Source: Pseudomonadales bacterium (GTDB taxonomy: Bacteria; Pseudomonadota; Gammaproteobacteria; Pseudomonadales; IMCC2047). From it: a stretch of 64,000 nucleotides of DNA. The stretch lies in assembly GCA_024234615.1 (NCBI GenBank), contig JACKNY010000002.1, forward strand, positions 496,001 through 560,000, in the 5' to 3' direction. Position numbers and translations under genes: made by a program. Below are positions 34,752 through 44,715 of the stretch, piece after piece. The number at the start of each line of letters is the position of its first letter. The first letter of the stretch is position 1. A model generated the notes under the pieces. It was not told where the DNA came from, did not search any database, and saw only the letters and a program-made list of their open reading frames with translations.

Positions 34752-35324
34752 TTGAATTTCTCCTAATTTTTCCATTTCGATTAAATTGAGGCGGACTGAT
34801 TCATTTTGGAATTTCTTGTTTTACAAAAAGGATCAACCCAAACAATGCCCTCAGTTCCTAATGAAGCAAAAGCTGGGCCAACTTCAATAAAAAATCATAT
34901 TATCCTTATTTAACAATGTATTAGCGATGAATGCCAACGTTAGCAGTAATTTCATAGGAGCTCTTTAAACAGTCGTTGTAAAATTACCTGACATGCCAAT
35001 CCCAAACAACCCGCATAAGAATAACTCCATATTTCCGTCATTATTTGATGCCGCACCATACTGATAAATAAAAATGATTTGCGACTGAAAAAATTGGTAA
35101 ATACTAAGCCCATCCACTATTACTGCCTGAGCAACGAAAAGCCCCCTAGATGAAATTAGGACAAGGGAATGCATGCTCTGAAAACAATAGACAAGACAAG
35201 TAAACATATCTCGGCCGTTTAAAAGACCAGGGGGATAGGATTAGTGCCGAGGGAGTTTAGATCTTGAGGCTCTGTGAATACAGAGTTTTATGCAGCCCTA
35301 AAAAGATAAAAGCAAGGACTATGA
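34752..35324. other. Intergenic region between the two pilin genes
   Basis: 573 bp. A minus-strand frame of 80 codons (34965-35207) has no family features and is probably accidental. The region likely holds the pilin 1 promoter and leader; I see no convincing hexamers or hairpins. Confidence 0.4.
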
Positions 35325-35996
35325 CTAAAAGTGATCGCCATTCATAGCGTAAATTCGCATGTAACCGACGTAAACACCCTGAGACTTTTCGAGGTCATGA
35401 TTAGTCCAGGTTAACTTGCAGTTAACCCACTGCGTGACCTGCTGCTGTGCACCATGAAAACTAACGAAAGCTGACTTTTTGAAAACCCAGTTGGGGTTAG
35501 ATGAATCGGGCACCGCATCGCCCGTAAACTCAGAGAAACCCTCACGGCCACTTAAATCATTCGAAAGGCTCGCGCTCAAAATAGCTCCGCGCGCAAAATC
35601 AAGCGCTATGGGCTGGGTATTATAATCCCCTTGAATAGCCGGATTAACTGCGCCTTTGTACAAATCTGTACCGGAACAAGCAAATTTATTGACTTGGGTA
35701 TTGGAGTGAATCAACCAACTTCCCGTGGCGACAAATGAATTGTTAGCCCCACTGTCTAGCGCAGTATAGGACTGTCCATAAGCTATCCCAGCAATAACAC
35801 CACCGAGATTATTTCCCTGCGCAACCTGATTACCATTTGTTGGGTCGTCAGGATCCCCTGGCGCAGAAGACCCACCAATTTGAATCATAGGGATAATGGA
35901 GGCGTTAATTCTTGCCGTATCGTTAGTGCCGGCGCTTGCAAATTGCCATGCACAAACAAACGCTACGACTAAAGCCATTGCGCTATGCTGTTTCAC
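35325..35996 (-). CDS. Putative fimbrial subunit, pilin 2 (paralogue of pilin 1)
   Basis: 223 residues. Signal peptide ending FASAG, then NDTARINASIIPMIQIGG (same opening as pilin 1), GIAYGQSYTAL and WLIHSNTQVNKFACSGTDLYKG. The Cys pair is conserved (FACSG, WVNCKLTW). Its low-complexity N-terminal part differs, and the gene lies upstream of pilin 1, about 570 bp away, with its own leader. Two similar subunits could make a major/minor pair or phase-alternating shafts; the sequence cannot decide. Confidence 0.8.
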   Translation of the reverse strand: MKQHSAMALVVAFVCAWQFASAGTNDTARINASIIPMIQIGGSSAPGDPDDPTNGNQVAQGNNLGGVIAGIAYGQSYTALDSGANNSFVATGSWLIHSNTQVNKFACSGTDLYKGAVNPAIQGDYNTQPIALDFARGAILSASLSNDLSGREGFSEFTGDAVPDSSNPNWVFKKSAFVSFHGAQQQVTQWVNCKLTWTNHDLEKSQGVYVGYMRIYAMNGDHF

Positions 35997-36388
35997 TCGC
36001 CCTCACTTTCTTATTCACTATCATATTGCCCTGAGAGGTAACAAAAATTGATTTTGATTTTATTAAGTGCTGCAAAAATCACACCACAAAATGATATTAA
36101 AAATAAATATGTTTAACTCATTGTTTCTTATCATTTATAAAGCACTTCTCACTAAAAGTAGCGTAGTACCTTAAATTTAAAAAAGGAGTAATTGGAAAAT
36201 TTCCTGACAGATTGATGAGATAAAGGGCCGGTGCATTTGTACGATACTCAGTTAAATTTCACCAAAAAATATTCATATGAGAACCACCCGGAAATAATGT
36301 CTATTACAGCCAGCAATAGGGCTTTCGCCCATTGTATTTTTTAGCGACGACACTCTTCTGAGTTTAGTACAAAAATGCTGATAGCAAC
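35997..36388. other. Upstream region of the fimbrial operon
   Basis: 392 bp between the Sel1/SPOR gene stop and the pilin 2 start, all genes on the minus strand. AT-rich, probably promoter and regulatory sequence of the fimbrial genes. No palindrome, terminator or known operator was recognised. Confidence 0.4.
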
Positions 36389-39253
36389 CTAATTATTTGC
36401 TGCTCCGGAATTTGTAGCAGCGACATAACGTTGAATACTGTCATAGTTTCTGATCATGGGTTCTTTTTTGCGGATACCTTCTGGAAGGCTATCAAGGCCG
36501 CGCAGAGCAGCACTTCGATCTTCGTAGACACCATAAATAATGTTATACACTTCTTTATCACCCTTACGACTCACGAAATATGCCTTTTCCGCTTCCTGCA
36601 AAGGATACATATCAAAAAACTTGTTGACGAATTTCTTCGATGGCAACACGATCAAGTGTAAAAAGTAATGTCCTGGCTCCTGTTTTTTGATCCAGCTTTC
36701 ACCATTTATTTTGGTAAATATTTCACGATTTTGCCCCCAGTTACTCTTGCCTGCAAACGAGCTATACCTTGAAACCCTTACCTGTGGATTTGCCTGTATG
36801 ATCGGCAGCGCACTGTTATTGCTGGTAAGTTGTGACTGCAATTTCGCTATCGTTTGTTTAGCCGTATCTAACTCAACAGATAAAGCCGCCACATTATTTT
36901 CAAGCTCTGCCTGTTTATGCTGAGAAGCTTGATTTTGAGCAGCTATGTTCTCGATTCGGGTAGATTTTTCGTTAGCTTCCGCCAATAACCTTTTGGACAT
37001 GTTTTCCGATTGTATTTTTTGCTCAGTGATACTCTTTAACTCAGCTAAAATTTCTTGCTTTTCTGTTTGCAAACTCGCCAGTGCTGCGGCTTGCGACTCA
37101 GCCATAGTCACCGCCTCTTCATAGCGCTTATTCAATTCATCACGCTGACTTTGCGCGAGGTTATTTTGCTGATCAATTTTTTCTATGGTTGCTTCAAGCC
37201 GGGCGACACTCGACAACGCCGATTCTAACTGATGGACAAGCTGGTCTTTACCTTTATTAGCCGCTAACAATTTCTGCTCCAAACTCGATTGCTGGGCGGC
37301 CACTTCAGATGATTGATTAACTCTCGATTTAAGCTGTTTAATCTCCTCACGAAGCTGTTGGCTTTCCATATCTCGAGCAAGCAACTCTTTTTGGATTTTT
37401 TCCTTCTCCAAATTTACCGCTTCGACGAGCTCTCCCAATTTACTTTCACCGCTATCTCGAGCCTTGAGCATATTTTGTAGACTCGCGATATTGGTTTCAG
37501 CATCTTTGAATTCTCTTTCTAACCTTTGTTTGTCCGCTAACAACTGCTGAAACTGGTTTTCCAGCTGCGCTCGTTCCTGATTTGTCTCTTGGTTCGCATG
37601 AGCAACATCCTTAAGCTGGTCAATCTCGGATTTCAACTCACCCGAACTCTTCAAATTAGCGGCCAAAGCGAGTTCAACGCGCTCTTTATCAGCACTAATA
37701 GTATCTACCAGCGCACGTAACTCACGCTCTTCATTACGACGCGCATTGAGCTGCGAGGTCAATTCTGAAATTTGATGACGGGATTCATTTAGCTGTTTGT
37801 TGAGCAGGGCGACTTGTTGATCTAGTTGACCTTTATTCTGCTGCTGCTCCGTCGCTAACTGCCTTAACTTTTCGACTTCCTCAAGCTCTTTTTTTAATTT
37901 TTCATTGGCGGCCAACAACGACTGCATATCCGTGACATTCGCTTTAGCACTTCGCAACTCCTGTTCTAAATTTTCTTTTTCAGACAGCACCTTGCTGTAT
38001 TTTTTCTCTAATCTTTGCTGTTCTTTCTCTATAGCCGAACTTCTCTGGACAACATTTTTCAAGCTATCGATTTCAGCTTTAAGTCGCTCCGATTCCTGTT
38101 GGTTTGCGCTAAGCGCTAGATCAACATTTTGCTTCTCAGCGTTTACCGATTTAAGCAGTTCGTTGAGCTCCCGCTCCTCATTCTGTTGCGATTTCAACTG
38201 TTTTTGCAAATCAGCAACTTGGAGACGAGACTTTTCCAACTGCTGGCTCATTGACGTTATTTTCTGGTCCAGCCCATCGCCACTCTTTGATTTAGATTGG
38301 ATTTGATTGCTAAGTCGTTCAATCTCTAACAAGTTATTTGTGACTTCCGTTGATAATGAAGCGACTTTCTTTCTCTCTTCCTGCAGCTGCGAGCTTAATT
38401 GTTTGACTAACTCAGCAGAGCTACCCGTTGGAACAGCCGCAACTGACTGTTTTTGTGAAATTTTATCACCTGATTCTGCTTTAAAACCTGCTAACACATT
38501 CGACTTTTTTGTCACTTCTATATTGGTCACACTCGCCAATTTTTGTTTGGCTTGAGCAATGCCTTGACCCGCCGCCTTCTCATACCAATACTTGGCCTGA
38601 TTAAAATCTATCTCTGTCCCTCTGCCATTTTCGTACAGTACGCCTAAGTTGTATTGCGCTTGGGCGATTCCTTTTTTTGCCGCCATGCTAAAAAAGGTCA
38701 GTGCTTTTTCATAATCTACCGCTACGCCCTGACCAAATGCGTACGCTATGCCTAGGCTATACTGGGCGCTGGCATGATCATTACCAACCGCCTTTTCATA
38801 CCATTTAACGGCTGCCACCTCATCTTTATCAACACCCAGCCCCTGAGCGTACATCAACCCCAAATTATATTGCGATTCCGCCACTCCCGATTCAGCCGCT
38901 AACTGCCACCAATGAGCCGCTTTTTTATAGTCCTGATTTACCCGGTCACCTTTGAAATAGCGAATACCCAAATCATGCTGCAAAGAAACGTTTCCTTGCT
39001 CCGCCGACTTCTCATACCAACTCATGGCCATTGCGGCATCTTTATTCACGCCATTACCATAGTCGTACATTATTGCGACCATTTCCTGGGCCTTAGCATT
39101 ACCCTCTTCAGCCAGTGGCAGCAATAGCTTCATGGCTTTCTTATAGTTTTCTGTCAGATAAGCTTTACGACCATCCTCCAACACCCCCGCACAGAGGTAG
39201 GGCGTGATTAACATGAAACACAGAATAGCGATGGCTTTGCGTACACTCAGCAT
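36389..39253 (-). CDS. Periplasmic Sel1-repeat, long coiled-coil, C-terminal SPOR-like protein
   Basis: 954 residues. Signal peptide (about 1-22). About six Sel1/TPR-like repeats (about 35-245; units with AxSQYxLGxxYxxGxGV). A long Gln/Glu/Lys coiled coil follows (about 280-800), built from an internally repeated ~130-residue block (ELRALVDTISADKERVELALAAN and ELLKSVNAEKQNVDLALSAN in both copies, given in part). Then a globular C-terminal domain (about 855-945; GHYFLHLIVLPSKKFV, VYNIIYGVYEDRSAA) resembling SPOR peptidoglycan-binding domains. It sits immediately upstream of the pilins on the same strand, so an envelope scaffold for the fimbria is a tempting inference. Confidence 0.85.
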   Translation of the reverse strand: MLSVRKAIAILCFMLITPYLCAGVLEDGRKAYLTENYKKAMKLLLPLAEEGNAKAQEMVAIMYDYGNGVNKDAAMAMSWYEKSAEQGNVSLQHDLGIRYFKGDRVNQDYKKAAHWWQLAAESGVAESQYNLGLMYAQGLGVDKDEVAAVKWYEKAVGNDHASAQYSLGIAYAFGQGVAVDYEKALTFFSMAAKKGIAQAQYNLGVLYENGRGTEIDFNQAKYWYEKAAGQGIAQAKQKLASVTNIEVTKKSNVLAGFKAESGDKISQKQSVAAVPTGSSAELVKQLSSQLQEERKKVASLSTEVTNNLLEIERLSNQIQSKSKSGDGLDQKITSMSQQLEKSRLQVADLQKQLKSQQNEERELNELLKSVNAEKQNVDLALSANQQESERLKAEIDSLKNVVQRSSAIEKEQQRLEKKYSKVLSEKENLEQELRSAKANVTDMQSLLAANEKLKKELEEVEKLRQLATEQQQNKGQLDQQVALLNKQLNESRHQISELTSQLNARRNEERELRALVDTISADKERVELALAANLKSSGELKSEIDQLKDVAHANQETNQERAQLENQFQQLLADKQRLEREFKDAETNIASLQNMLKARDSGESKLGELVEAVNLEKEKIQKELLARDMESQQLREEIKQLKSRVNQSSEVAAQQSSLEQKLLAANKGKDQLVHQLESALSSVARLEATIEKIDQQNNLAQSQRDELNKRYEEAVTMAESQAAALASLQTEKQEILAELKSITEQKIQSENMSKRLLAEANEKSTRIENIAAQNQASQHKQAELENNVAALSVELDTAKQTIAKLQSQLTSNNSALPIIQANPQVRVSRYSSFAGKSNWGQNREIFTKINGESWIKKQEPGHYFLHLIVLPSKKFVNKFFDMYPLQEAEKAYFVSRKGDKEVYNIIYGVYEDRSAALRGLDSLPEGIRKKEPMIRNYDSIQRYVAATNSGAANN

Positions 39254-39617
39254 ATTTGATAATTCCTTGGGCTTGCCCTTAAGTCACATACGCGATCATA
39301 GGGCTGTCATAGATCTACTGTTTGATACCAACCAATGATGAGTTAGTTTATGCACTAAACTCGTTTATTGCCAGCGAAGCAATGACAAATGCTTGCTCAG
39401 GACGCAATACCCTTGGGTTTCATTCGCTCTTGCAGAACAAACTTAAAATTGCGCGACGACATGACGATAGAACCCATAAAATAGTGTCTTTGATTATCAA
39501 CATACCAATACACAGTTAGTTATTCTTTGCTATTATTCTTTATCAATTACAACCAGCGACCAGGGTCGTAGAGGAATTCTTAAATAAGGCCATAGGATAT
39601 GGACAAGGTATAGATGG
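39254..39617. other. Divergent intergenic region between the Sel1/SPOR gene and DUF3014 gene
   Basis: 364 bp. A short plus-strand frame (39322-39519) is not convincing. Presumably contains both divergent promoters; no clear -35/-10 pair or operator was found. Confidence 0.4.
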
Positions 39618-40598
39618 ATGAACAACCGCCACATATTAGTCAAATCAAAGCGAGCAAAATCAATGCAAACTGAGACAAACGAACCTATGGCTACGGGAAA
39701 TGAAAATAGATTATTACAGGCGCGCGTTGGTACGCAATGGTTAGTAGGCGCCATCATTACCCTGATACCACTGCTCACCGTCATTTATTTTATATTCGCT
39801 TGGGAGCCCGACCGTACCGACCCTGATGAGCACGTTAATAATCGACCCGTGATTTCTGACCCACTGGAGAAGCTTCCCGACGACTCTTTATCCAGAATAC
39901 CTGCATTAGACCCCAATTTGAGCATACTGGAGTCAAAAATTAGTGACTCTGAAAGTAAGCCAAAACCGAAGGCTCGTCCTACTCAGCCACAGGTGGCGAC
40001 AGGGACACTACCTAAGCTGGACCATAGCGATGATGAAGTACTCGACGGATTATCAACCCTATCTCCCCTGCTAGAATGGTACATATGGCTTTATACTGAT
40101 GAAGTGGTACGCAAGTTTGTCGCCGTTATTGACAATATCGCGGAAGGAAAAATTGTCAGCAAGTACATCTCCATTCCTCAACCCGCTAAAACTTTCAAAG
40201 GCTTAATTGACGAGTCGGAAAAACACTATCTCGATCCGCAAAGCTACGAACGTTACAACATCTACGCCGATATTTTTGATTCGCTCAAGACTGAAGATAT
40301 GGTAAATCTCTACTGGCGTTACTTTCCGCTATTTGAAGAGGCTTACAAAGAGCTAGGATATTCAGATGACCGCAAATTTCACGGCACTATGCTAAATGCC
40401 ATAGATAGTCTGCTGGCGGCGCCAATAATACACGACCGAATTGAACTGGTACCACGCACATCCGTAATATATAAGTTTGCTGACCCAACGCTGGAATCAC
40501 TCCCTAGCGCACATAAACAGCTTATTCGAATGGGCCCACGCAATATGCTAATTATCTTTAGAAAGCTCGAGGAAGTAAAAGAAGCCCTATCTGGTTAA
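39618..40598 (+). CDS. DUF3014 domain protein, membrane-anchored
   Basis: 326 residues. One N-terminal transmembrane helix (about 40-60; WLVGAIITLIPLLTVIYF), a Pro/Asp-rich linker, then the DUF3014 domain (about 140-320): LSPLLEWYIWLYTDEVVRKFV, RYFPLFEEAYKELGY, and the C-terminal RMGPRNMLIIFRKL. The domain is periplasmic by topology. Function unknown. Convergent with pilU; no operon partners. Confidence 0.85.
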   Translation: MNNRHILVKSKRAKSMQTETNEPMATGNENRLLQARVGTQWLVGAIITLIPLLTVIYFIFAWEPDRTDPDEHVNNRPVISDPLEKLPDDSLSRIPALDPNLSILESKISDSESKPKPKARPTQPQVATGTLPKLDHSDDEVLDGLSTLSPLLEWYIWLYTDEVVRKFVAVIDNIAEGKIVSKYISIPQPAKTFKGLIDESEKHYLDPQSYERYNIYADIFDSLKTEDMVNLYWRYFPLFEEAYKELGYSDDRKFHGTMLNAIDSLLAAPIIHDRIELVPRTSVIYKFADPTLESLPSAHKQLIRMGPRNMLIIFRKLEEVKEALSG

Positions 40599-40646
40599 GC
40601 CTCTCCACCATTGGTGCTTTCGCAAACAAATCACCATAAATGACAG

Positions 40647-41945
40647 CTATTTTTCATCCAATGGCTGTAGCGAAAAGCTATTTTTCGCTACAGTAGGCGC
40701 GGCCTGTGGTGCTGGCTGATGTTCGACCTTTTGTCGTGATAACTCTTTTAGCTTTCGTAAATCATCTTTGACATTCTTAGTCGAACCCACTTGCGCTAAT
40801 AGATTCTTTTCAGCTTGTTCATTCTGTGATCGCACCATTTCTTCACTAGCTGTTTTGGGTTTTATCGCCTCCCCACCTCTCTTTTTCTCATCCAGCGTAA
40901 TTTTGAGTCGAATATTGTTCGCAGAGTCCGCATTACGCAGCGCTTCTTCCATACTAATCTTACCTTCCTTGTAGAGCTGATATAGCGCCTGATCAAAGCT
41001 CTTCATGCCTTGTTCTCTCGATTTTTCCATCACTTCTTTCAGCGCATCCACCTCACCTTTTTTAATCAGGTCACGCACACGAGGTGTTCCCAGTAGGATT
41101 TCTATGGCAACAGTTCGTTTCGCATCTAAAGTCGGGATCAGACGTTGCGAAACTATACCCCGCAAATTCAACGAAAGATCTAAAAAGAGCTGGTTGTGCC
41201 GCTCCTCTGGGAAAAAGTTAATAATACGATCAAGTGCCTGGTTGGCGTTATTCGCATGCAAGGTCGATAAACATAGGTGACCGGTCTCAGCAAAAGCCAA
41301 AGCGTGCTCCATAGTTTCGCGGCTGCGAATTTCGCCGATGAGAATAACATCGGGAGCCTGCCGTAAAGTATTCTGTAGCGCATCCTCATAGCAGTCGGTA
41401 TCAACGCCTACTTCACGCTGGTTAACAATACTTTTCTTGTGCCGATGTACAAATTCTACAGGGTCCTCGATCGTAATAATGTGGCCAGCGCTATTGCTGT
41501 TTCTATAATCGATCAAAGACGCCAATGAAGTCGATTTACCGGATCCCGTGCCGCCTACAAATAACACCAACCCGTGCTTTTTCATAACAAGCTGCGGTAA
41601 TATTGGCGGTAAACCTAGCTCACTAAAATTAGGTATTTCGGTTTTAATTGCACGGATCACCATAGAAACTTCATTTCGCTGTTTAAATATATTAACGCGG
41701 AATCGCCCTAGGTTTTCCTCTGAAATAGCAAGATTCATTTCCGGTTTTCTTTCGAAATCATTTATCTGCTCTTCGTTCATTATTCCATAGGCAATCTGTC
41801 GTACCTTATCTACCGGCATCGCATCATTAGTTAGTGCGATGAGTTCTCCTAGACATTTAATGCTCGGCGGTGCGCCAGTACTTAAATAAAGGTCGGATCC
41901 ATCACGCTCAACCAGAACTCTGAGAAGGTTTTTTAATTCCTGCAT
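40647..41945 (-). CDS. pilU: PilT/PilU-family twitching motility ATPase, PilU-type
   Basis: 432 residues, a little longer than PilU (about 382) because of a Gln/Lys-rich C-terminal tail after about residue 345. Walker A GGTGSGKST at 131-139, Asp box TIEDPVEF, Walker B VILIGEIRS, and His box GHLCLSTLHAN are all intact. Retraction-motor ATPase of type IV pili, working with PilT. The start KNLLRVLVERDGSDLYLSTGAPPS and IINFFPEERHNQL favour PilU over PilT. No pilT is in the window. Confidence 0.93.
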   Translation of the reverse strand: MQELKNLLRVLVERDGSDLYLSTGAPPSIKCLGELIALTNDAMPVDKVRQIAYGIMNEEQINDFERKPEMNLAISEENLGRFRVNIFKQRNEVSMVIRAIKTEIPNFSELGLPPILPQLVMKKHGLVLFVGGTGSGKSTSLASLIDYRNSNSAGHIITIEDPVEFVHRHKKSIVNQREVGVDTDCYEDALQNTLRQAPDVILIGEIRSRETMEHALAFAETGHLCLSTLHANNANQALDRIINFFPEERHNQLFLDLSLNLRGIVSQRLIPTLDAKRTVAIEILLGTPRVRDLIKKGEVDALKEVMEKSREQGMKSFDQALYQLYKEGKISMEEALRNADSANNIRLKITLDEKKRGGEAIKPKTASEEMVRSQNEQAEKNLLAQVGSTKNVKDDLRKLKELSRQKVEHQPAPQAAPTVAKNSFSLQPLDEK

Positions 41946-42133
41946 GTCAACTTCCTACAAAATCACTCATATGGATAGTTGGCGGTAATGACAAAATGAT
42001 ACTTGCCGCCAATCAATTTTGAATAGAATTACTTTATCCAGTATAGACGCAGACACCCAATCTGCTACCTCAACCTCCTCAAATTCTTCCAGCTTTCTGC
42101 CAAATTTTTGGATCTGCTCTGATGACTGACCCG

Positions 42134-43369
42134 CTAGCCGCAAATAACTTTATTACGGCCCTTACGTTTCGCTTCATAGAGCTTTTCATCGGCAGCTTTG
42201 ATGACAAGCTCAGGAGATCTTAGTACATCGTTACGCTGCGCTACACCAATGCTGACAGTAACCTTGGCTCGGGTCTTTTGAGTCTTTTGGGAGCGTTGTT
42301 TCATTCCTTCTTTTTTTTCTTTGGGTCGCTGAGCACTACGAATGCTCATTTCATAGTCCGCTATTGACTCTCTTAGTGCTTCCAAATGCGGTTTAACCTG
42401 AGGGATTTTTTTTCGTGGAAAGACTAATGCAAACTCCTCGCCTCCATAGCGATAGGGCCGACAACCGCCCGTCGCTTTGGTTAAATGGGTTGCGACCATT
42501 TTTAACACCTGGTCTCCGACATCATGACCATAGGTGTCGTTAAATTTCTTAAAGCGATCCACATCCAGCATGGCAATGACATAACGATGCCCCAATTTCT
42601 GTAACCTCTCATTTAATGCCCTCCTCCCCATTAGTCCTGTTAGCTCATCGCGATAGGCCATGTGGTAAGAATCCTGCAGTAGACTCACCAATAAAATAAC
42701 GCCAGCGCTACTGAACATCAGGATACACATGCTCAATGAATCATAGCTGTTCAGCAAAAGGCTGACAGCTAAGAGTATTGCCAACAGGGCGTTATTGAGT
42801 GGCAATCTTCTGAGATACCAGATAAACGACAATAACAAAGCAGCCACTAATATGCAGGCCATCCCCGGTTGCGTGAGCTTAATTCCCGGTATTCTCTCTA
42901 TGGCGATTAGGTCACTCCGAAGATAATGCCAAAATGGGTAATCCAAGTGATGACATAACCAAAGGGCAGCCATTGCTTCCATACCGAAGATAATCACCAA
43001 CAAATAATTGAGCAGGGTGAAAACGCCACGTTCTCTGATGATTGAGATAAGCAACAAATTAGCGGGTACAAAGGCAGCTAATAGCACTACAAGCTGGGCT
43101 TGGTTGCTACGCAAACTTGAGGATTGCATGCCCCAACAGGTCGTAGCCAGAACAACTGCGGCTAATAGCACACGACCTCGATTAAAGTGAAGGCTCAAGA
43201 GAGCAACGAAAGCCAGTAGCAGATAGGGGATATAGTTAAATATTAGCTGGTACTTGGTGATCGCCGACTCAACCACCGAAGCAATGAGGTAAACCGCCAG
43301 TGCAACCCCGTAGGGGACAATATAATAAAAATTTGATTTCAAAGAAGTGACAGACAAGATAACAGACAC
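42134..43369 (-). CDS. Diguanylate cyclase with multi-helix N-terminal membrane domain
   Basis: 411 residues. About eight hydrophobic helices (about 10-235) form an uncharacterised membrane sensor; the GGDEF domain (about 240-405) has the active-site motif GGEEF at about 308-312 (YRYGGEEFALVF). The domain also has the expected DELTGLMGRRALNERL opening and DVDRFKKFNDTYGHDVGDQVL. A basic linker (QRPKEKKEGMKQRSQKTQKTR) is inserted between strands. Makes cyclic di-GMP, with the signal input unknown. An I-site RxxD is not obvious. Confidence 0.9.
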   Translation of the reverse strand: MSVILSVTSLKSNFYYIVPYGVALAVYLIASVVESAITKYQLIFNYIPYLLLAFVALLSLHFNRGRVLLAAVVLATTCWGMQSSSLRSNQAQLVVLLAAFVPANLLLISIIRERGVFTLLNYLLVIIFGMEAMAALWLCHHLDYPFWHYLRSDLIAIERIPGIKLTQPGMACILVAALLLSFIWYLRRLPLNNALLAILLAVSLLLNSYDSLSMCILMFSSAGVILLVSLLQDSYHMAYRDELTGLMGRRALNERLQKLGHRYVIAMLDVDRFKKFNDTYGHDVGDQVLKMVATHLTKATGGCRPYRYGGEEFALVFPRKKIPQVKPHLEALRESIADYEMSIRSAQRPKEKKEGMKQRSQKTQKTRAKVTVSIGVAQRNDVLRSPELVIKAADEKLYEAKRKGRNKVICG

Positions 43370-43430
43370 CTAAATTCTTGGATTTGGCTAGAATTAAGTC
43401 TAGCTTGAATTCAGGAGGTTGCTAGGCAGG

Positions 43431-43787
43431 CTAAGAAGTTCGGGCAATTAAGTCATCGAATTCCCGGAGTATTTTAATAATTCCTTGTGATGTCGAAGCC
43501 GCGACAACGAAATACTCTTCCGCCATGGGAACCAGACCACTACTGGTGGGCAATGGCGCCTCGCTCTCAATAATCCACTTGATGCGTTCGGTAAAGACAA
43601 ATTGTAACCACTGCGTAAAATTAAGCGTATCGACGCAAAAAGGCGCTTGGCTGGCTAGGGATTCCTCAGAGGGCGCTTCAGATTCCCACAGCCCCAAATC
43701 ACGCAGTTCCTTTTCCAGTTCGAGAATAATATCTGCCAAACAGGAATACTGGTCCAGGCTACCGCCACTTTTACCCGAATAAGACAT
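43431..43787 (-). CDS. yqcC: YqcC family (DUF446) protein
   Basis: 118 residues. LADIILELEKELRDLGLWESEAPSEE, followed by FCVDTLNFTQWLQFVFTERIK, is the conserved YqcC core. Function is not established; in enterics it is usually next to a pseudouridine synthase (truC). Here it starts 14 nt after the parA stop, in a two-gene unit. Cytoplasmic, all-helical. Confidence 0.85.
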   Translation of the reverse strand: MSYSGKSGGSLDQYSCLADIILELEKELRDLGLWESEAPSEESLASQAPFCVDTLNFTQWLQFVFTERIKWIIESEAPLPTSSGLVPMAEEYFVVAASTSQGIIKILREFDDLIARTS

Positions 43788-43801
43788 GCGGAGGATTAGG
43801 T

Positions 43802-44620
43802 TCAGACGTTTTTGGCTTTGGATTTAGCCTTTACTGATTTCTTTACTACCTTTTTAGCGTTGATTTCCTTCAGCAAATCAACAAATTGCAGAGTGAGTTT
43901 ATGTGACGCCGCCATATGAATAAGTGGTTTGGACTGCTGATGCGACTCGCGCATTTTAACGGAAGCGGATAAACGAGTCGTAAAGAGCGGTAACCCTTCC
44001 GCCGTCAGTTCGGCCAGGAGTTGCTGCGGTAGTCTTGCTCTGGGCTGAAACTGGTTCGCCACGATGCCTTCAACTACTAATTCCGAGTTATGGTCCTCTC
44101 GAATTTCCTTGATCGCTCCAAGTAGGGTATAGAGCGCCTGGCGAGAAAAGTCATCACAATCAAAAGGCACAATGCAGCGTTGCGCAGCGATTAATGCAGA
44201 GCGCGTATAAAAATTGAGAGCTGGTGGCGTATCAATAAAAATCTGGTCAAAATCCTGCTCAAGCTCTTCCAAAGCTTCTTTCAGCTTATAGATTTTATAG
44301 CGTGATTCCAGTTTACTCTCTAAATGCTCAAGCTCTGGGCTGGAAGGCATAATAAAAAGGTTGGAATAAGGCGTTTCATGGACGAAATCAAAGGGTTCTT
44401 TATCGAACAAATTGAAAGCTACCGTTTGCTGGAATAAATCCGCTGCCGTATTCTCTAATTCGGTCGCAGGCTTGCCCAACAGATACTTAGTGGAATTTGC
44501 CTGGGTATCCAAATCCACAACCAGCGTTTTAACACCCTGGCTGGCGCTAATGGCAGCTAAGTTTGCAGTGATACTTGATTTGCCGACGCCGCCTTTTTGA
44601 TTAAAAACCACTCGACGCAT
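43802..44620 (-). CDS. ParA-family ATPase, chromosomal orphan
   Basis: About 272 residues from the ATG at 44620 (MRRVVFNQKGG), which has GAGGG about 6 nt upstream; an in-frame ATG at 44641 has no ribosome site. Deviant Walker A KGGVGKSS at residues 9-16, LVVDLDTQANSTKY, and IFIDTPPALNFYTRSALIAA are all present. A C-terminal Lys-rich tail (KKVVKKSVKAKSKAKN) could bind DNA nonspecifically. No ParB or parS site nearby, so it is probably a positioning ATPase for something other than the chromosome origin. Confidence 0.9.
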   Translation of the reverse strand: MRRVVFNQKGGVGKSSITANLAAISASQGVKTLVVDLDTQANSTKYLLGKPATELENTAADLFQQTVAFNLFDKEPFDFVHETPYSNLFIMPSSPELEHLESKLESRYKIYKLKEALEELEQDFDQIFIDTPPALNFYTRSALIAAQRCIVPFDCDDFSRQALYTLLGAIKEIREDHNSELVVEGIVANQFQPRARLPQQLLAELTAEGLPLFTTRLSASVKMRESHQQSKPLIHMAASHKLTLQFVDLLKEINAKKVVKKSVKAKSKAKNV

Positions 44621-44715
44621 GTTGCACCCTCTATTTTGCATTGCGGAATTTGAAGATATTCTAATGGATATACGACCCTAATTAAAGCAATGATTGAGCT
44701 GACAAAAGAGTTATT

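Noticed and set aside
34965..35207. 80-codon minus-strand ORF between pilins
   Set aside because: No family, no signal peptide, poor start context; likely chance.
39322..39519. 65-codon plus-strand ORF in the divergent gap
   Set aside because: No recognisable features and overlaps the likely promoter area.
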